This document shows, piece after piece, positions 1 to 11,900 of a stretch of DNA of 64,000 bases. How positions within the stretch are numbered: the first letter of the stretch is position 1; each line of letters starts with the position of its first letter. The DNA comes from Trebouxia sp. TZW2008. Taxonomy: Eukaryota > Chlorophyta > Trebouxiophyceae > Trebouxiales > Trebouxiaceae. The position numbers and the translations under genes were made by a program. The notes beneath the pieces are model-generated. The model was given only the letters and a program-made list of their open reading frames with translations, had not been told where the DNA came from and ran no database searches. Location of the stretch: the NCBI GenBank assembly GCA_002118135.1, contig BDIU01000366.1:62001-126000 (forward strand), read 5' to 3'.

Positions 1-3000
1 TCTCTCTCTCTCTTCCTTTACACATCCCTTGTTGAAACGACTCATACTATGCTCTCTGCTGTGTTGTGCAAAGGCTGTTTCCTGTCCCCAACCCCCCCAC
101 AAACAGCATGCTCGTTTGTCACATCTTGCACAGGATCCGTGGACTGATCACTGCAAACCTGTTGCTATTACCCACACTTACACAGCATGACACACCTTGA
201 TCTCGATCCTGTCACTGTAGAGAACAGTTGTCTAGGACAATTGGGCCAAGCAACACATGCCCTAGTAGGTTGCAATTTTGCTTTCCCGGCAAACACTTGC
301 AGGATGTGCACAGCACAGTGCTGTGAATCCAAGTTCCAAAACTCTAGCTGCAGCAAGTGACTAATGCAGAAGTATCACCAACTGCTTTCATGAGGACAAC
401 TATACAATGAGTATGACTGATGGCTCACATGAGCATGCCGTGTCCACCAAAGGTGAAGATGATGTTGGATGCCCCAGCAAAGAAGTTGTACACAGATCCT
501 GGGTTCTCATTGCTCCAGGCTTCAGCCTTGAGTCCATTCTTGATGCCTTGTGAAAACATGAACCTGCAGTGACATATCGCCTCTCAGCAGTTGGCACTGG
601 ATCGTCCAGTTAGCTAATGGCACATATCAGAAGCAGGGAGACCTGACGTGACACAGCCAGGATCAAGGTTTTGGCCTTAACCCAACAGCACTTGGCTGTG
701 CAAGCTGCTTGAGGCTATTGCAACACTTGGCGAGGCTAGACTAGACGGGGGCTCTGCTGTGAAGTGCTCATACTATACTCATCCGTATGAACAGCTGTTT
801 GATCATGACTAATGTGTGTTGCCTCAGGGCATATGAGAGCAACAATGCAGTTGTAGAACTGCTGTACTCATTTTGTCCATGCCTTGACATTGCAGGTACA
901 ATGGCAGCTGCACAAATGCTCACCAGTACCATTTCTGATCATGCCTTGACAGTGTATGGACTCTGGCAATAAGATGCGCACAGTGCACTCTCCTTGTAAG
1001 GACACTTGATGTAAGGACAATGTCGATGCAAGGACAACGCCATTGGTAGCCAGTCACTGCATTCTGACTGCAGTTGTCCCTCTGAGTAAGCACAATTTGA
1101 TGTAAGGACAAATTTCTTGGTAACCAAAGCAGTCGTTACAAAGAGAATTTACTGTACCAGGAAGTAAAGCTGGTGGCCACAAGGGCTAGGAAGGAGAACA
1201 GCCTGAAGTTACGGAAGCTGGGAATGATGCCCATGCACATGCACACCGCCTCCAGATCAAGCCCCAGTCCCTGCATATCATGTAACATGCCGCTTCGACT
1301 ATTTTCATGTGCATGACTTTGGCGTCGGTTACTGTCTGCAGACATTCTCATGCCCGAGACTTTGTCTCTGCATATCACACAGTCAGATGTGCACACAGTA
1401 CACATGCACTGCTCAGGACAGCCTTTGCAAAATTATTCAAGCATGTCATGCTGAACACAGCCTGCATTGCGTGTAAGGCTGAGCTGTTTGCATGGCAAAA
1501 GCATCAGCTAAGCATGCTGCTGCTGCTGCTGCTGCTGGCACAATTTACAAATTTCACACCAGGCATGGTTGACAGTTCCACAATTTAGTCGCCCTATGAG
1601 GATGGCAATGGACAGCCTGATTGAAAGTACCTTTTATTGATGCTGGGCACCATGGTGTGAAAATTGCTGGAGGAAGCTATAATTTGGGCCAGGGCATCAC
1701 CACCCAGGGCAATAATAATGACCAGCCTTGAAAAGCGGCCCAGCCATTTATAAGTGAAGTTGCCCATCACCTCATGGTACTGTGTAGCAATCTTCCTATC
1801 CCTGCCTTCCTTGTCATACCAGTCACCCATCTTGATCTGTAGTCACACTGTAACAGTCTGCTTGACTGGTCAATGCTGCAGCGCATGGCTCAGGATGAGT
1901 CATGCAGGGAAGAGGAAGGCCGCTGGCGGCGGCTGCGCTTACAAGGGAACACTCCAACAGTGTGCTTTACACGCTACCTTGCTGGGATAGAACTAGTCTG
2001 CTACACACACTCTGCAACAATAATTCCTGGAAGCTTGAACAGGATCTCATACTAGTTGCCTCAGTAGAACTGCACTCAGAGAATGCAACATTAAACGATG
2101 GGATCTCAGAATGTCATCTGACCCAACAAACAGTCACTACTTGCAATGTTTCGTACAAAGGCAGTTGACATGACGCTGTCACCCTGAATCCGTTATGTGA
2201 CAGACATTGAAATCACAAAGCACAGCATTTGAAGCATTTTGACAGCACAGCAGCAAACATTATCACTCAGGCATGACGCAAGGAGACACATACAACTTAC
2301 TACAAATACAACATGAGCGCACGATCAGCAGGCAGGACCAGCAGTAGCAGGTGTGGCCATGCTGAGCAGTGATGCTACGCGAAGCACGTACAAACGCAGG
2401 CACACTTGCCTTGCGGTTCTTGTGGTCCAAGTACAGAATGACCATGAGGTAGACAGTCCACATGGCCAGAGTTGCAAACAGAAGCTCCATAATGATTCCA
2501 GCAACCATTCCAGTCTGTGACAGGGAGTGTGGCAAAGACAGGATGACCTGACCAACCTGCAAGATCAGTCATCGACAGCCATTTAGGAGTCAGCATAGTA
2601 GCTGCTCACATGCATGAGACGACACATATGCTAGAGAAAGCCAAGGAGCTTGTTTGTCACATCTAGGATGCATATGCAGAAACAGAATGCAAGTTTTGAA
2701 CGAGGGCACTACGCAACGTGCTGACTTCAAAGTAAGTAGAGCCAGACCTGTGCAGATGCTGCAGTGAAGAATGCATCCCACTCAGTGCCGCCCTCCCACA
2801 GAAAGAACTTGGCCCACCCCACGCTTTTGGCTGATGGGGCAGGGGTGCTGTTGAAGACACCTGCAAGCAACGTTGGTGTCACCTGCGCGACCCGACAAGC
2901 GGCTCAAAGATGAAGTGCTGCTTGGACCGCTCTTGCCAGTAGTACCTTTAGCAACGCCGCGGTCGTCCAGCTGCTGCATGCTTGCCAACTGATCCGAGGC

Positions 3001-3102
3001 TATATCACCCGTTTCCTGGTTTGCCTTGAACGGTGGGTAGTAGGCTGCATTGCCATCATCGACAAAGCCAGGCACTCCGAGAGTGCGCGAATTGTCTTCC
3101 AT
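1..3102 (-). CDS. AUX/LAX-like auxin influx permease (AAAP superfamily), 3' end outside window
   Basis: Multi-pass membrane permease resembling plant AUX1/LAX, which co-transports indole-3-acetic acid with protons at the plasma membrane. Exons placed: 2946-3102 (ATG at 3102, polar N-terminus), 2748-2860 (FFLWEGGTEWDAFFTAASAQ, like the AUX1 block FLWHGG...DAWFSCASNQ), 2392-2556 (VGQVILSLPHSLSQTGMVAG, first membrane segments), 1631-1836, one ending at 1153 (IIPSFRNFRLFSF, like AUX1 FIPSFHNYRIWSF) and 429-546 (NFFAGASNIIFTFGGHGML, like AUX1 LYFTGATNILYTFGGHAV). The order matches AUX1 from its N-terminus to about the middle; the rest lies left of position 1. The start of the fifth exon is unresolved, because the obvious acceptor near 1276 does not fit the phase of the preceding donor. 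Family assignment is fairly secure. Whether it moves auxin in an alga is not known from sequence; amino acid transport is the alternative. Confidence 0.8.
981..1154. mobile_element. TIR element (MITE-like), copy 1
   Basis: A 174 bp element runs from CAGTGCACTCTCCTTGTAAG to a right end whose reverse complement reads CAGTAAATTCTCTTTGTAAC. Inside are several TGTAAGGACA or TGCAAGGACA units. The same element recurs at 26183-26353 and 29455-29664. The ends resemble those of pogo/Tigger-like Tc1-mariner elements and a TA follows the right end; no transposase is present. It lies in an intron of the AUX/LAX-like gene and abuts an exon. Confidence 0.75.
1511..1541. repeat. CTG microsatellite
   Basis: A run of about eight CTG triplets inside an intron of the AUX/LAX-like gene. 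No coding role is seen. Confidence 0.8.
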
Positions 3103-4367
3103 GTCGAAGTCTGCGTGGCTGTCGCCAAGTGTAGGCCGAGACGCTCACCCGTAAGTTGAGCAAACTGCAGAGCCGAGTTGACTGCAGAGAAGGAGAAAAC
3201 CTCAACTAATCAGTGCGATTATACGGTGGGTCGGTTACTTGTTGGCATCACAAGCTGAAGCACTATCACGGCGGCAAGTGCAGCGCCACACCGACTGCGC
3301 AGACTGCGTCTTGCCGAAGCAGCAAAGCGTGACTTTTATTACCCAGCACAGAGCAATTCAAACTTTGTGCTCACTGCAAAAGGCAATATTGGGTTGACTG
3401 CAGCGTCTGCAGGCATTGCTCGCAACTCGCACCTCCCAGGGTAAGCAGAAATCCGTTCCTCCGTGCACTTAAGTTTGCTCAACGTCAAAGCTTGACTCTC
3501 TGTCTGTGACGTTAGGCCTCACAAGCAAGTCAGCTATCAAGCTGGACCGACAAAGACGGTACCAGGTGCGTCGGTACCGGCCCAAGCTTGGGTCACTGTA
3601 CAGCCCGCAGTGATGCAAGGGTGCACTTTGAACGCTTTCAGCTGCTGTAGCACGAGCTCGCGCGTGCGACGTGCGGATAATCTACAGAAGAAGTGGATAA
3701 TCCAAATGGATTCGCTGTTACATAACAATCCGTAACAAATTCCTCTGTACGACATCCTCCTACTATCGGCACGTGGGCCCTTTCGCCCGTGCACGCATCA
3801 CGTGGGGTCCTCGTGCACATGTATGCACGTGCAGTTTCTTGGACTTTGCAGTGCACATCTAGTACAGTGCATGGAAGCTGAACACCTGTGGCTGGAAACA
3901 GCGCATGTCAACATCTGGAACAACTGCTTGCATGCATTGCAAGCTGCAGCAAATAAGCTCAAGGTGCTGCTGTGATCAACCACTGCTTGCCAGCTGACGC
4001 ACAAACAGCAGATCATTGTGATACCTGTACAAGATGTGTTCTGGCCTGTAGGGCCAGGTGTTCAGATGGTGGAGTCAGCCGTGACACCAGGCTTTGGGGC
4101 CCATGCCTTATCCAAAGATACGTCGTACTGACAGATAGCCTTAGCTCTACAGAAACAGCGCTGACATTGGAAGTGTAGATATACACTGTATGCAGCAATT
4201 GTATGCATTGGCACGGACCAGTCTATCAGCCAAGCCAAGTTCACCAAATTGCATGTAATAATGCGTTCGGACCGGCCGATCATCAGTAGTAATGCTTGAC
4301 AACGTATGCAAAACCGATCAGGTAGAGACACTACGCCGTAAGCAAAAGCTGAAGCAGTGGCTACACA
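3103..4367. other. Intergenic region upstream of the AUX/LAX-like gene
   Basis: This 1.3 kb lies between the start of the AUX/LAX-like gene and the stop of the AVT3-like gene, both on the minus strand. It should hold the promoter and 5' untranslated region of the former and the 3' end of the latter. I see no convincing coding exon, tRNA or repeat in it. Confidence 0.5.
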
Positions 4368-7300
4368 TCAGCTCCTTAGAGCCTTGATGATGTCACTGAT
4401 TGCTTGTGCAGAGCCACATATAGCTCCAACAGTACCGAAAACAATGAGGAAGATGTCTTTGCCAACCCAAAACCTGCACAAATGAATCAGCATGTGTCTG
4501 TCAGCGGTTTGCTGCAAGCATCATCATCTTCTGGCTACTCAAACACTCAAGCTGGCCACGAATGTGTACAGCTTGACTTCGATGCAACATGCTGGACACC
4601 CTTGCAATACAGAAACAGTCAATGTGTCCACAAATGCATGCATCATAACTGCGGCTGCAGATGCTATCCAAGTGTGCATGCTGCTCAGGAATAGCATTTG
4701 GAAAGCAATCACATGCCATGCAAGGAACGTCCAGGCTCACCAGTTGAGGTCACTCTTGAAAAGAATAAGGTGACAAAGGGCTGGAACAATGAAGCTCAGA
4801 CTGGCACATGCCAAGGACCCAATGAGGGAGATGAAGAGACCAAAGCCTGGCACGCCAGCTGCGACCAACGCTATAAAGAGCACAAGAGCAATGCGCACAA
4901 CAGAGAATAGCACCCCTTGAGTCTGATCACTGTACTTGTCACCAAAAGATTCCTGCAGCGACAGATGTGCAGCTGAGCATGGCGGCACACAGCTCAAATG
5001 CTTATCTGCTGATGCATTCACTTCTCATTTGTGCGAAATCGCATGCTAGACAGGCTCAGCAGGCCCAGCTAGATATGTACTGGAGCTTTCGACTGTCTCA
5101 ATGCTTATCTGCTGATGCCTGGTGCTGCAACAGCAGGATGCAAGAAGTGCTTTGAGGCTGAAGTCAAAATGCACTGGCTGTGTGCACAGCATGCTGCAAG
5201 CATATTGCAGAGGGTTGCTGACTGACTCAGATCCTGTCGGAAGCAGCGTGTCAGCAATCTTTCTGATGTGATGAAGCATCAAGTCACAGCACAAGCTCTT
5301 TCAGCATGATGCAGAGGATGAGTAATGTCATGTAAGACGGTGAGTAGCTGCTGATGATGCAATATTCTAGTAGTCTGTGCACAGGTACCAAGCCCCAAAG
5401 CCTTGGAGAAACAACAACAAGAACAACACAAATACTACTGGTGACCAACAAGACAAAGGTTCAGCACTGTCGTGAAAATGCTTGACAGTCAGTTGTACCT
5501 TTTGCTGGAGGCTTCTCTCCAGGATCTCAAAGACAGGCACCAGCATGACTGGGAAGGTGAAGAGCAGGCCAAGACACAGGGCCAGCTTGACAGCAATGGT
5601 GCTCCAGTCATGTGGGAGGTTGAGTGTGATGATGTCACGTGTTGCCTCACCATATGCTGCGTACCCAACCTGCAGTATGCACAGGTCTAGCATGAGCATC
5701 TTGCCCTCTTTGTGATGCCCAGAAGAAACTGGCCTGGCAAAACAAAAGTTGACCCACACGCACCAGGCGCCTGTGCTAGAATGTGTACTATAATCTTGCT
5801 GGTATGTTCTTGTGGATGGTAGTATGATCAAGGTATGGCCTGCCACCTTTTGCCATTGGCAGATTCATGTGTCAGTCAGGCATGCAGCTGGATCGCTTCA
5901 GTGACAAGCATGGGCAAGCCGAATACATGTGTACTGGAGCATGACACTTGTCTGTCATACAACAGGCGCAACTGACAATGCACTGACTGCAAAGCTATTC
6001 CAAAAGCTATGTTCCCAGAGCAATGCAAGCAGAAGCAACTTTGTGAAGGTGAGCGCCAGATCGTATTTGCAACAGCAGCTTCAAAGTAGTGAACAAGCTA
6101 CCAAAGAGAAGCCTTGCAATCCGTAGGGTCTAAGGCCTTACCGCACCAAATGACACGTAGATGATAGTGATCAATGTCATGACAAACGTCAGGGTCAAAG
6201 GGAATTTCTCCTTGCGCTTCATGCTGGCCTCAACAGGAAGGATCATTCCAATGCCTTCATAAGAATAGATGACGACCCCAAACAGAAAGGGCAGATTGCT
6301 GAAGGACTTGAATTCAGCAAACTCCACTCGCTGTTTGAAGGCACCAAAGTAGTCATAAAACACAACTATCATCCCTGCGACCAACCGAGGTGTGAGTCTA
6401 GAGAGGTAGAGATGGGGAAGTGCATCTTATTCAATGCCAGTCCAATCAGCATTGAACAGAATTTCATGCACTTCTGACCAACTGACTTGAAGATTAGGAA
6501 ATCAGCACTGAAGGCAGAGACATTGCAGGGACGTGTGGCAGTAACTTGCCTAAAATATTTGCCACATCTGCAACAAGGCTGAAGGGTGCTAAGGCCCGCA
6601 CTCCTCGTAACAAGGCCAGGGACACAACAACTGGACACGCTCCAAGAACAAACCAGAAGCCCCTGTAGCCGGTCATTGGAGCCAAGTTTTGCGCAATAAA
6701 CACCATATACGCTACACAAAAGCCTGCAAGCAGACACAAAAGCAGTAGCTCAAAGGCATGCATATGCACTGTGGTTAGATTGGCAGATGCACTGAGGAAC
6801 GCCGAGAGACCAGGCCGCATCAGGAGCGTAAAGCCTAGACAATCTCAACTTCTACAGGCACGAAAGGACGCAGTCAATCAGCTACACAGACTGTTGACAG
6901 AAAGGCATGGCCAATGTTGCATGCTCATGAATGACTTGCAGCGTCAAGATGATGCTGAACAAGATACATCCACTACTGCTGACCTTTCAGTCTTTGAGCA
7001 GGCACAATGATGCAGCAGTTGCAAACAAGCACTCTGTGCTGTAACCTGCTGGAAAAGGAGTGCTCTGCAGATTTGAGAAATGACATCCCTACTGGCAACA
7101 AGCAAGCAGCTTCAGCAACAGCGTGGGGCTGCACCTGACTGGGACAGTATCAGCAAGACTTCCACAATTCGCTGACCAGTCTTGCCCAGCACAGTTGCTG
7201 CCACTTCGTTGTACGTGACAACACCAGCAGTTGATTCAAGCCGCTTCTTGCATTTGACCTGCAGCAGATAGCCATTGATTGGCAAAGACTGCTGTCCTGG

Positions 7301-8456
7301 CAATTGTAGTGCATAGTGCCCGCATGTAGCTTGCTCATGGTACATAGCACTGCGTACAACCCATGATGAATGGTGCTAGCCAGAGGTTCACAAAAGAGCA
7401 AATGCAATCAATGTCAATGAAATTTCTGCATTTGTACCAGCTGATGCAGGCATGCAGGTTGATCTGTCTCAAGACAGATCAACTTCCTCAACACTCCAAA
7501 ACCTTGCAACAGCTTTAGATGCATGAAATAGGCACGCATGCAAATGAAGCCTCAGGACCTCCAGACATACATCCAGCTGCTGATGACACCGCGCTCTTGC
7601 AAACAACAAGGTTCTGTTGAGCTTCAGCCAATGTCAGGTAGTTGGGTGCAAGTGCTTCCAGACTGCACTCTGGCGTAAGATCTCCCCAGCAACAGCAAGC
7701 AATGTATACTCACAGCTGTGATGAGGACCATCACCACAGTGCAATTTATCTTGAACTGCATCGAGCAGAGGCCTCACCAGCAACAGCATGCAGTGCAGAT
7801 TGAGCGCTGCAATCAGGACCATAATTACAGTCCCCTGAACCAGATCATTACGTGCAATAACCACTGAGACACTGCATAGGTATAAAAGCTCACCAGCAAC
7901 AGCATGCAATGTAGATTCAGAGCTGCAATGAGGACCATGACCACAGTGCCTTGGACCAGGCCACTGCGCTTGAAGGCATACGGCAATCCCAAGACACCAG
8001 CTCCAACAACTGAGATGAAGAGATTGGATGCAGCCCTGACAGACAAGATCTTCTGAATCTGCAGCAAATGTCCGGCAGTTAACGTGTGTATGGGACAGGA
8101 ACGAAAGCTGAAGCTGCCACTCTACGTAACAAAGTATTGCACAAGTGTGAAGCTGTGGCAATGTACATGCATGTCAGCCAAGTCTCTGAAAGATGCTTTG
8201 CATAAAATGTGCTCACCTTCTTGTGAGGTGCTATTCCTTCCTCAACATCCCTTTCTTGTAACAAGCTTTCTTCAGGCCCTGCGAGCCTCTGTCTGCTGGC
8301 TTCGATCTCGCTGACACCTTCATGGTTGCTTGCGGTGGAAGTCGAGGTCTGTCTGCTGATCTGCAGCGGTGAGTACCGTCTGAAAGGCCACGCACTTGGC
8401 ATGCACCTGCTCACAACGTGCTTGCGAAGTCCGCTTACCGCGTCCTCTGCAGACAT
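4368..8456 (-). CDS. AVT3-like vacuolar amino acid transporter (AAAP family, SLC36/38-like)
   Basis: Multi-pass transporter of the amino acid/auxin permease family, most like plant AVT3 proteins that export neutral amino acids from the vacuole. Nine exons join in frame to 448 residues, normal for the family: 8439-8456, 8217-8360, 7894-8058, 7135-7258, 6550-6723, 6142-6374, 5499-5669, 4741-4952, 4368-4473. A hydrophilic N-terminus of about 54 residues is followed by the family hallmark NLFISVVGAGVLGLPYAFKR in the first membrane helix. Later segments include ILSQSG/FCVAYMVFIAQN, GVVIYSYEGIGMILPVEASM and a C-terminal helix DIFLIVFGTVGAICGSAQ. The intron after exon 5 uses a GC donor (TTTTAG/GCAAGT), required by the reading frame. 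The first intron (82 nt) is also open, so exons 1 and 2 could be fused. Substrate is inferred from family. Confidence 0.88.
5043..5110 (-). mobile_element. 5'-truncated non-LTR retrotransposon tail, copy 1
   Basis: On the plus strand this reads GCTAGACAGGCTCAGCAGGC followed by CCAGCTAGATATGTACTGGA. It matches 29068-29150 and the tail of the reverse-transcriptase fragment at 34497. It lies in an intron of the AVT3-like gene and is the shortest of the three copies, as expected of 5' truncation. Confidence 0.6.
7685..7960 (-). repeat. Triplicated exon edge in the AVT3-like gene
   Basis: Three tandem copies (about 7889-7960, 7779-7850, 7685-7757) of the exon 3 end encoding GTVVMVLIAALNLHCMLLL with its donor site. 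The upstream copy is the functional exon. The middle copy still reads as protein (MVLIAALNLHCMLLLV) and keeps the GGTGAG donor. The third has diverged. Spacing is about 100 bp. Confidence 0.85.
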
Positions 8457-8962
8457 GACCTTTATGCTGACGGCCTGCTGGCTATTGAGTTGCGCGACGT
8501 CCCTGAAGTCTCGCTGCTAGCACCTGTTCAAGCCGGTTCACGACCACGCTTGTTATGCGCTCGAGTCTGCAGTGACGACAGGTACACAGTCGAGTATTCC
8601 TGAGTGCGCAGCTCCGTGTCATGCAAAGACATTCATTCAGTGCCTGTCTTATCGCGTACGCCGGGAACGCTGTGTTGCCGAGCGCAACAACCCGGTCGCG
8701 AGCTTAATGCATGACTAAAATTGAGCAGCAATTTTGAAAACGCATGCGAGGTTTTTGGATCCCGAGAAAAAGTTTGGTTCGCCTTCAGCGCAGGTGTCAT
8801 GTGGGTAGTATCGATGCTGCGTCGCGCGACTTTGCTTGAGCATGCGTACTTGTAGCAGAAGCCCTGCTTGAGCTGTGACACTTGATCTGGAGGTTCTGAC
8901 GGGGGTTTGCTTTGTTCCGGTGAGGTAGCTGTCCGATCCATCAGGTGGGAAAGCATCCTACG
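8457..8962. promoter_or_regulatory. Divergent promoter region, AVT3-like / ANTH genes
   Basis: 506 bp between two start codons on opposite strands, so it must hold both promoters and 5' untranslated regions. It has more CpG than the introns nearby. No specific element can be named. Confidence 0.5.
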
Positions 8963-11900
8963 ATGGCGACCTCTACGCTGTCCACCGCTGACAAGACTCG
9001 GCAAGCCGCGCGACAAATGATGCGGCTTGCTGCGGACAAGACAAAGATAGCCACAGCGCGGACAATGAAGGGTGAAACACACGTAAGTTGACATAAGTGC
9101 TTACTTAAACGCCGAGATTGCTCAAAAATCATTGGAACAATAGAGTCGAGATGCTGCCTGCATGTAATATGGCCAAGTGTGCACGGTGTGGTCACAGGAG
9201 ATTGACATTGCTGTGGTCAAGTCGACTGCGGCACAGTTCCATGTGGTGCCAAAAGAGAAGCACGTGCGAAGTAAGCCTGGCTTGCACAGCGGCCATACAG
9301 ACTTGTTCAAGCTGATCATTCTTTGGGACTTCATGTTGCTTTTAGAGCTGTGTCTGCAGTGGCACACTTGACTGATCCTGGTACGCTCACAACTGACTTG
9401 TGCTTGCAGCGCTGAAAAACTGTGTGCACCCTGCTCGGCCGCGTCGCGAGGTGCAGTACGTGATCAGCGAACTAGTGCACAGGCTGCACCATGCAAATGA
9501 CTGGCTGGTAAGATGTGACCTCTTTCTCATGCCTTTGCGCATCAACTCCCAATGCCTGGCATGGCACGCATGATGTGGAGAGCAGTCTCGGCAGTCTTAG
9601 ATGCCTTCTTGCAGTCCTGACTTGACAGCCAGTTGCCTTGATCTCAAGCCCAAACTGCTGTTGCTTGCACGCGCGTGTTGCACCTACAACAAGTCTGCAT
9701 GGTGACCACATTGTCACTAGGGTACCTGATTGATATGATGGCCTTAATGGCAGGCAATATGTTGCTGCACAGTTCTAGCTTGTCATGCTCTCAGCTTGCT
9801 TGTGTCTGTGTGCAGACAGCTTTGAAGACTCTCATGGTCGTGCATAGGCTCATGAGGGAGAGCAACATCTCATTTGTTGAAGAGGTAAATGCTCAAGTAC
9901 TCACGTGTGCAACCATCACTTGACTTGCAAGTTTGCATGTACACGTTGCTGATTGCAGTTTGCACGCTTTTGTTTCGCTCTTAGTGATGCCATACTGTAC
10001 AAGCACTCGTGGCTCATGGCACTTGCTGGCACAATACTAATCAACATGCTCAGTGATATCTTGGTCAGAGAATTGCTTTGCAGCAAGCTTGCCACTCATC
10101 CAAGTCATTGCCTTCAAATGCAGTTGCTCAAGTACAGTGAGACTGTCACTCAAGGCAAGGGGCATGTGTTGAACATGGACAACTTCATTGACACAACCAA
10201 CATTGAGGGGCGCTTTGAGTTCAGCGAGTGGGTGCGTGCCTACGGCAAGTACCTAGACGAGCAGCTTGAGGTGTACCACAAGATTGCCTTCTATCAGGTA
10301 CAGTTGCTTCAAACACTGCAGTCATCTCAAAGGCAGCATGCTGGCACTGAAGTATAGCAGTCCTTCCCAGCATGATAATGCACTAGTGGCTACTGCGTCC
10401 AATTCTTGCAGTTTCATGTAGATCGGGGCTTTGCTTGCTTGGTAGGGCACTGATACTGCAGTAGCTGGGAATGTGCCTGTCGTGTGGCATCAGCCACATT
10501 GCAAACATGTCAGTATTTGCCGGTTTGATTGCCTTGCATTGTTGCATTGGCAGAGTGCCATGCTTTCAATGCTTTGATGCAGTAGAGGCATAGCTGCACG
10601 GGGGCCTTCTGTTATCTGTTGCAGAATGTAACAGAGCTGTCAGCTTGTTCTCATGCGATTGGGATGTTGGGTTTCAGGAACAGGAGCACAGCGGGGAGCA
10701 GTCCAAGCTTCGGCAGCTGCCCTCACCGGAGCTGCTGTTTCAGATGCCCTTTCTGCAGAAGCTGCTGCAGCGGCTGCTGGACTGCCGGCCTACTGGAGCA
10801 GCATCCCATGATGCTGTTGTGCAGGCAAGTTTGATTATCAGTGTTGGCACAGCATTGTGCACATGACAGTACATCAAAGCTCTGTATGAACACAACAATA
10901 AGTTATCAGCGCAATGCTGATAGCGGTGTTCATGTAGCGATCACAAAATCAACCGCACTTGACTTGCAACTCAAGGCGATCGCACTATGCTGAGCAGTTT
11001 GATGCATGACAGAAGCTTTGGCCATACAAACATTGACTTGCCCAAGGCTGCTGATGATTGCCCTGCGCCTGTGCTCAATGAACAATGCAGAAGCACTGAC
11101 AAGGTTGCAGTGACAAATGAAAGGCCTGCTGGCAGCATGCCTCAGAAATGTTACAATGGCCATTAGCTGTTATGTTGTTTTGTCCTTTGGCCTGTTGTGA
11201 GCCCCAGCACACAGCAGCAAAGCACACAACTAAACTCGGTTTTGCTGAACTGCAGCAATCACTGCTGACCATCCTGAAGGAGAGCTTCAAGGTGTACAAG
11301 GCAATCAGCGAGGGCCTGATCAACTTGGCAGACAGGTTCTTTGAGATGGAATACCATGACGCTCACAAAGGCCTGGAGATCTACAAGGAGTCTATCGTGG
11401 CCAATGACCGCCTGCAGCAGTATTACCAGCAGATTGAGCAGATTGAGGAGCTGAGAAGGGCAATTCAATTTCCAAAGCTGGAAAGCCCACCTGCAGACTT
11501 CCTGACCCAGATGGAGGCATATGCCAAGGAGGCTCCAAGACCTTATGATGAGTCATTAGGCGCTGTTGGTGGTTCAAAGAAGGTCAGCAGGCTCTCAAAA
11601 CCTTTTCTGAGAAGCTGCAGAGCGCTAGTTCCACTTGCATGCTTGCCTTATATGCAGTGTGCTAGCTGCATATGCAGGGGTTTTGTGTGCAGCATAGCTG
11701 GCTTGTCTGGCATGCTTGCTCCAATGGATATGACACACTGTGATATGCCGTATAGACAGGGTCCTGAGCAGCATATCAGAGTGGCCATGTCCATTGGGTG
11801 AGCAGAAGACAGCTCACCTGTAGCGCTGACACAAACAGATCACTCACTGCACTGCATAGGGGGGATGATCCGCTGCTCATCTTGCCTACAGTCCAGGCAG

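Noticed and set aside
2881..2902. A 22 nt intron (GGTCGCGCAG/GTGACACC to TTGCAG/GTGTC) in the AUX/LAX-like gene
   Set aside because: Too short for spliceosomal splicing. A donor at 2945 (GCTAAAG/GTACTA) gives the same phase and a normal 85 nt intron with the same acceptor.
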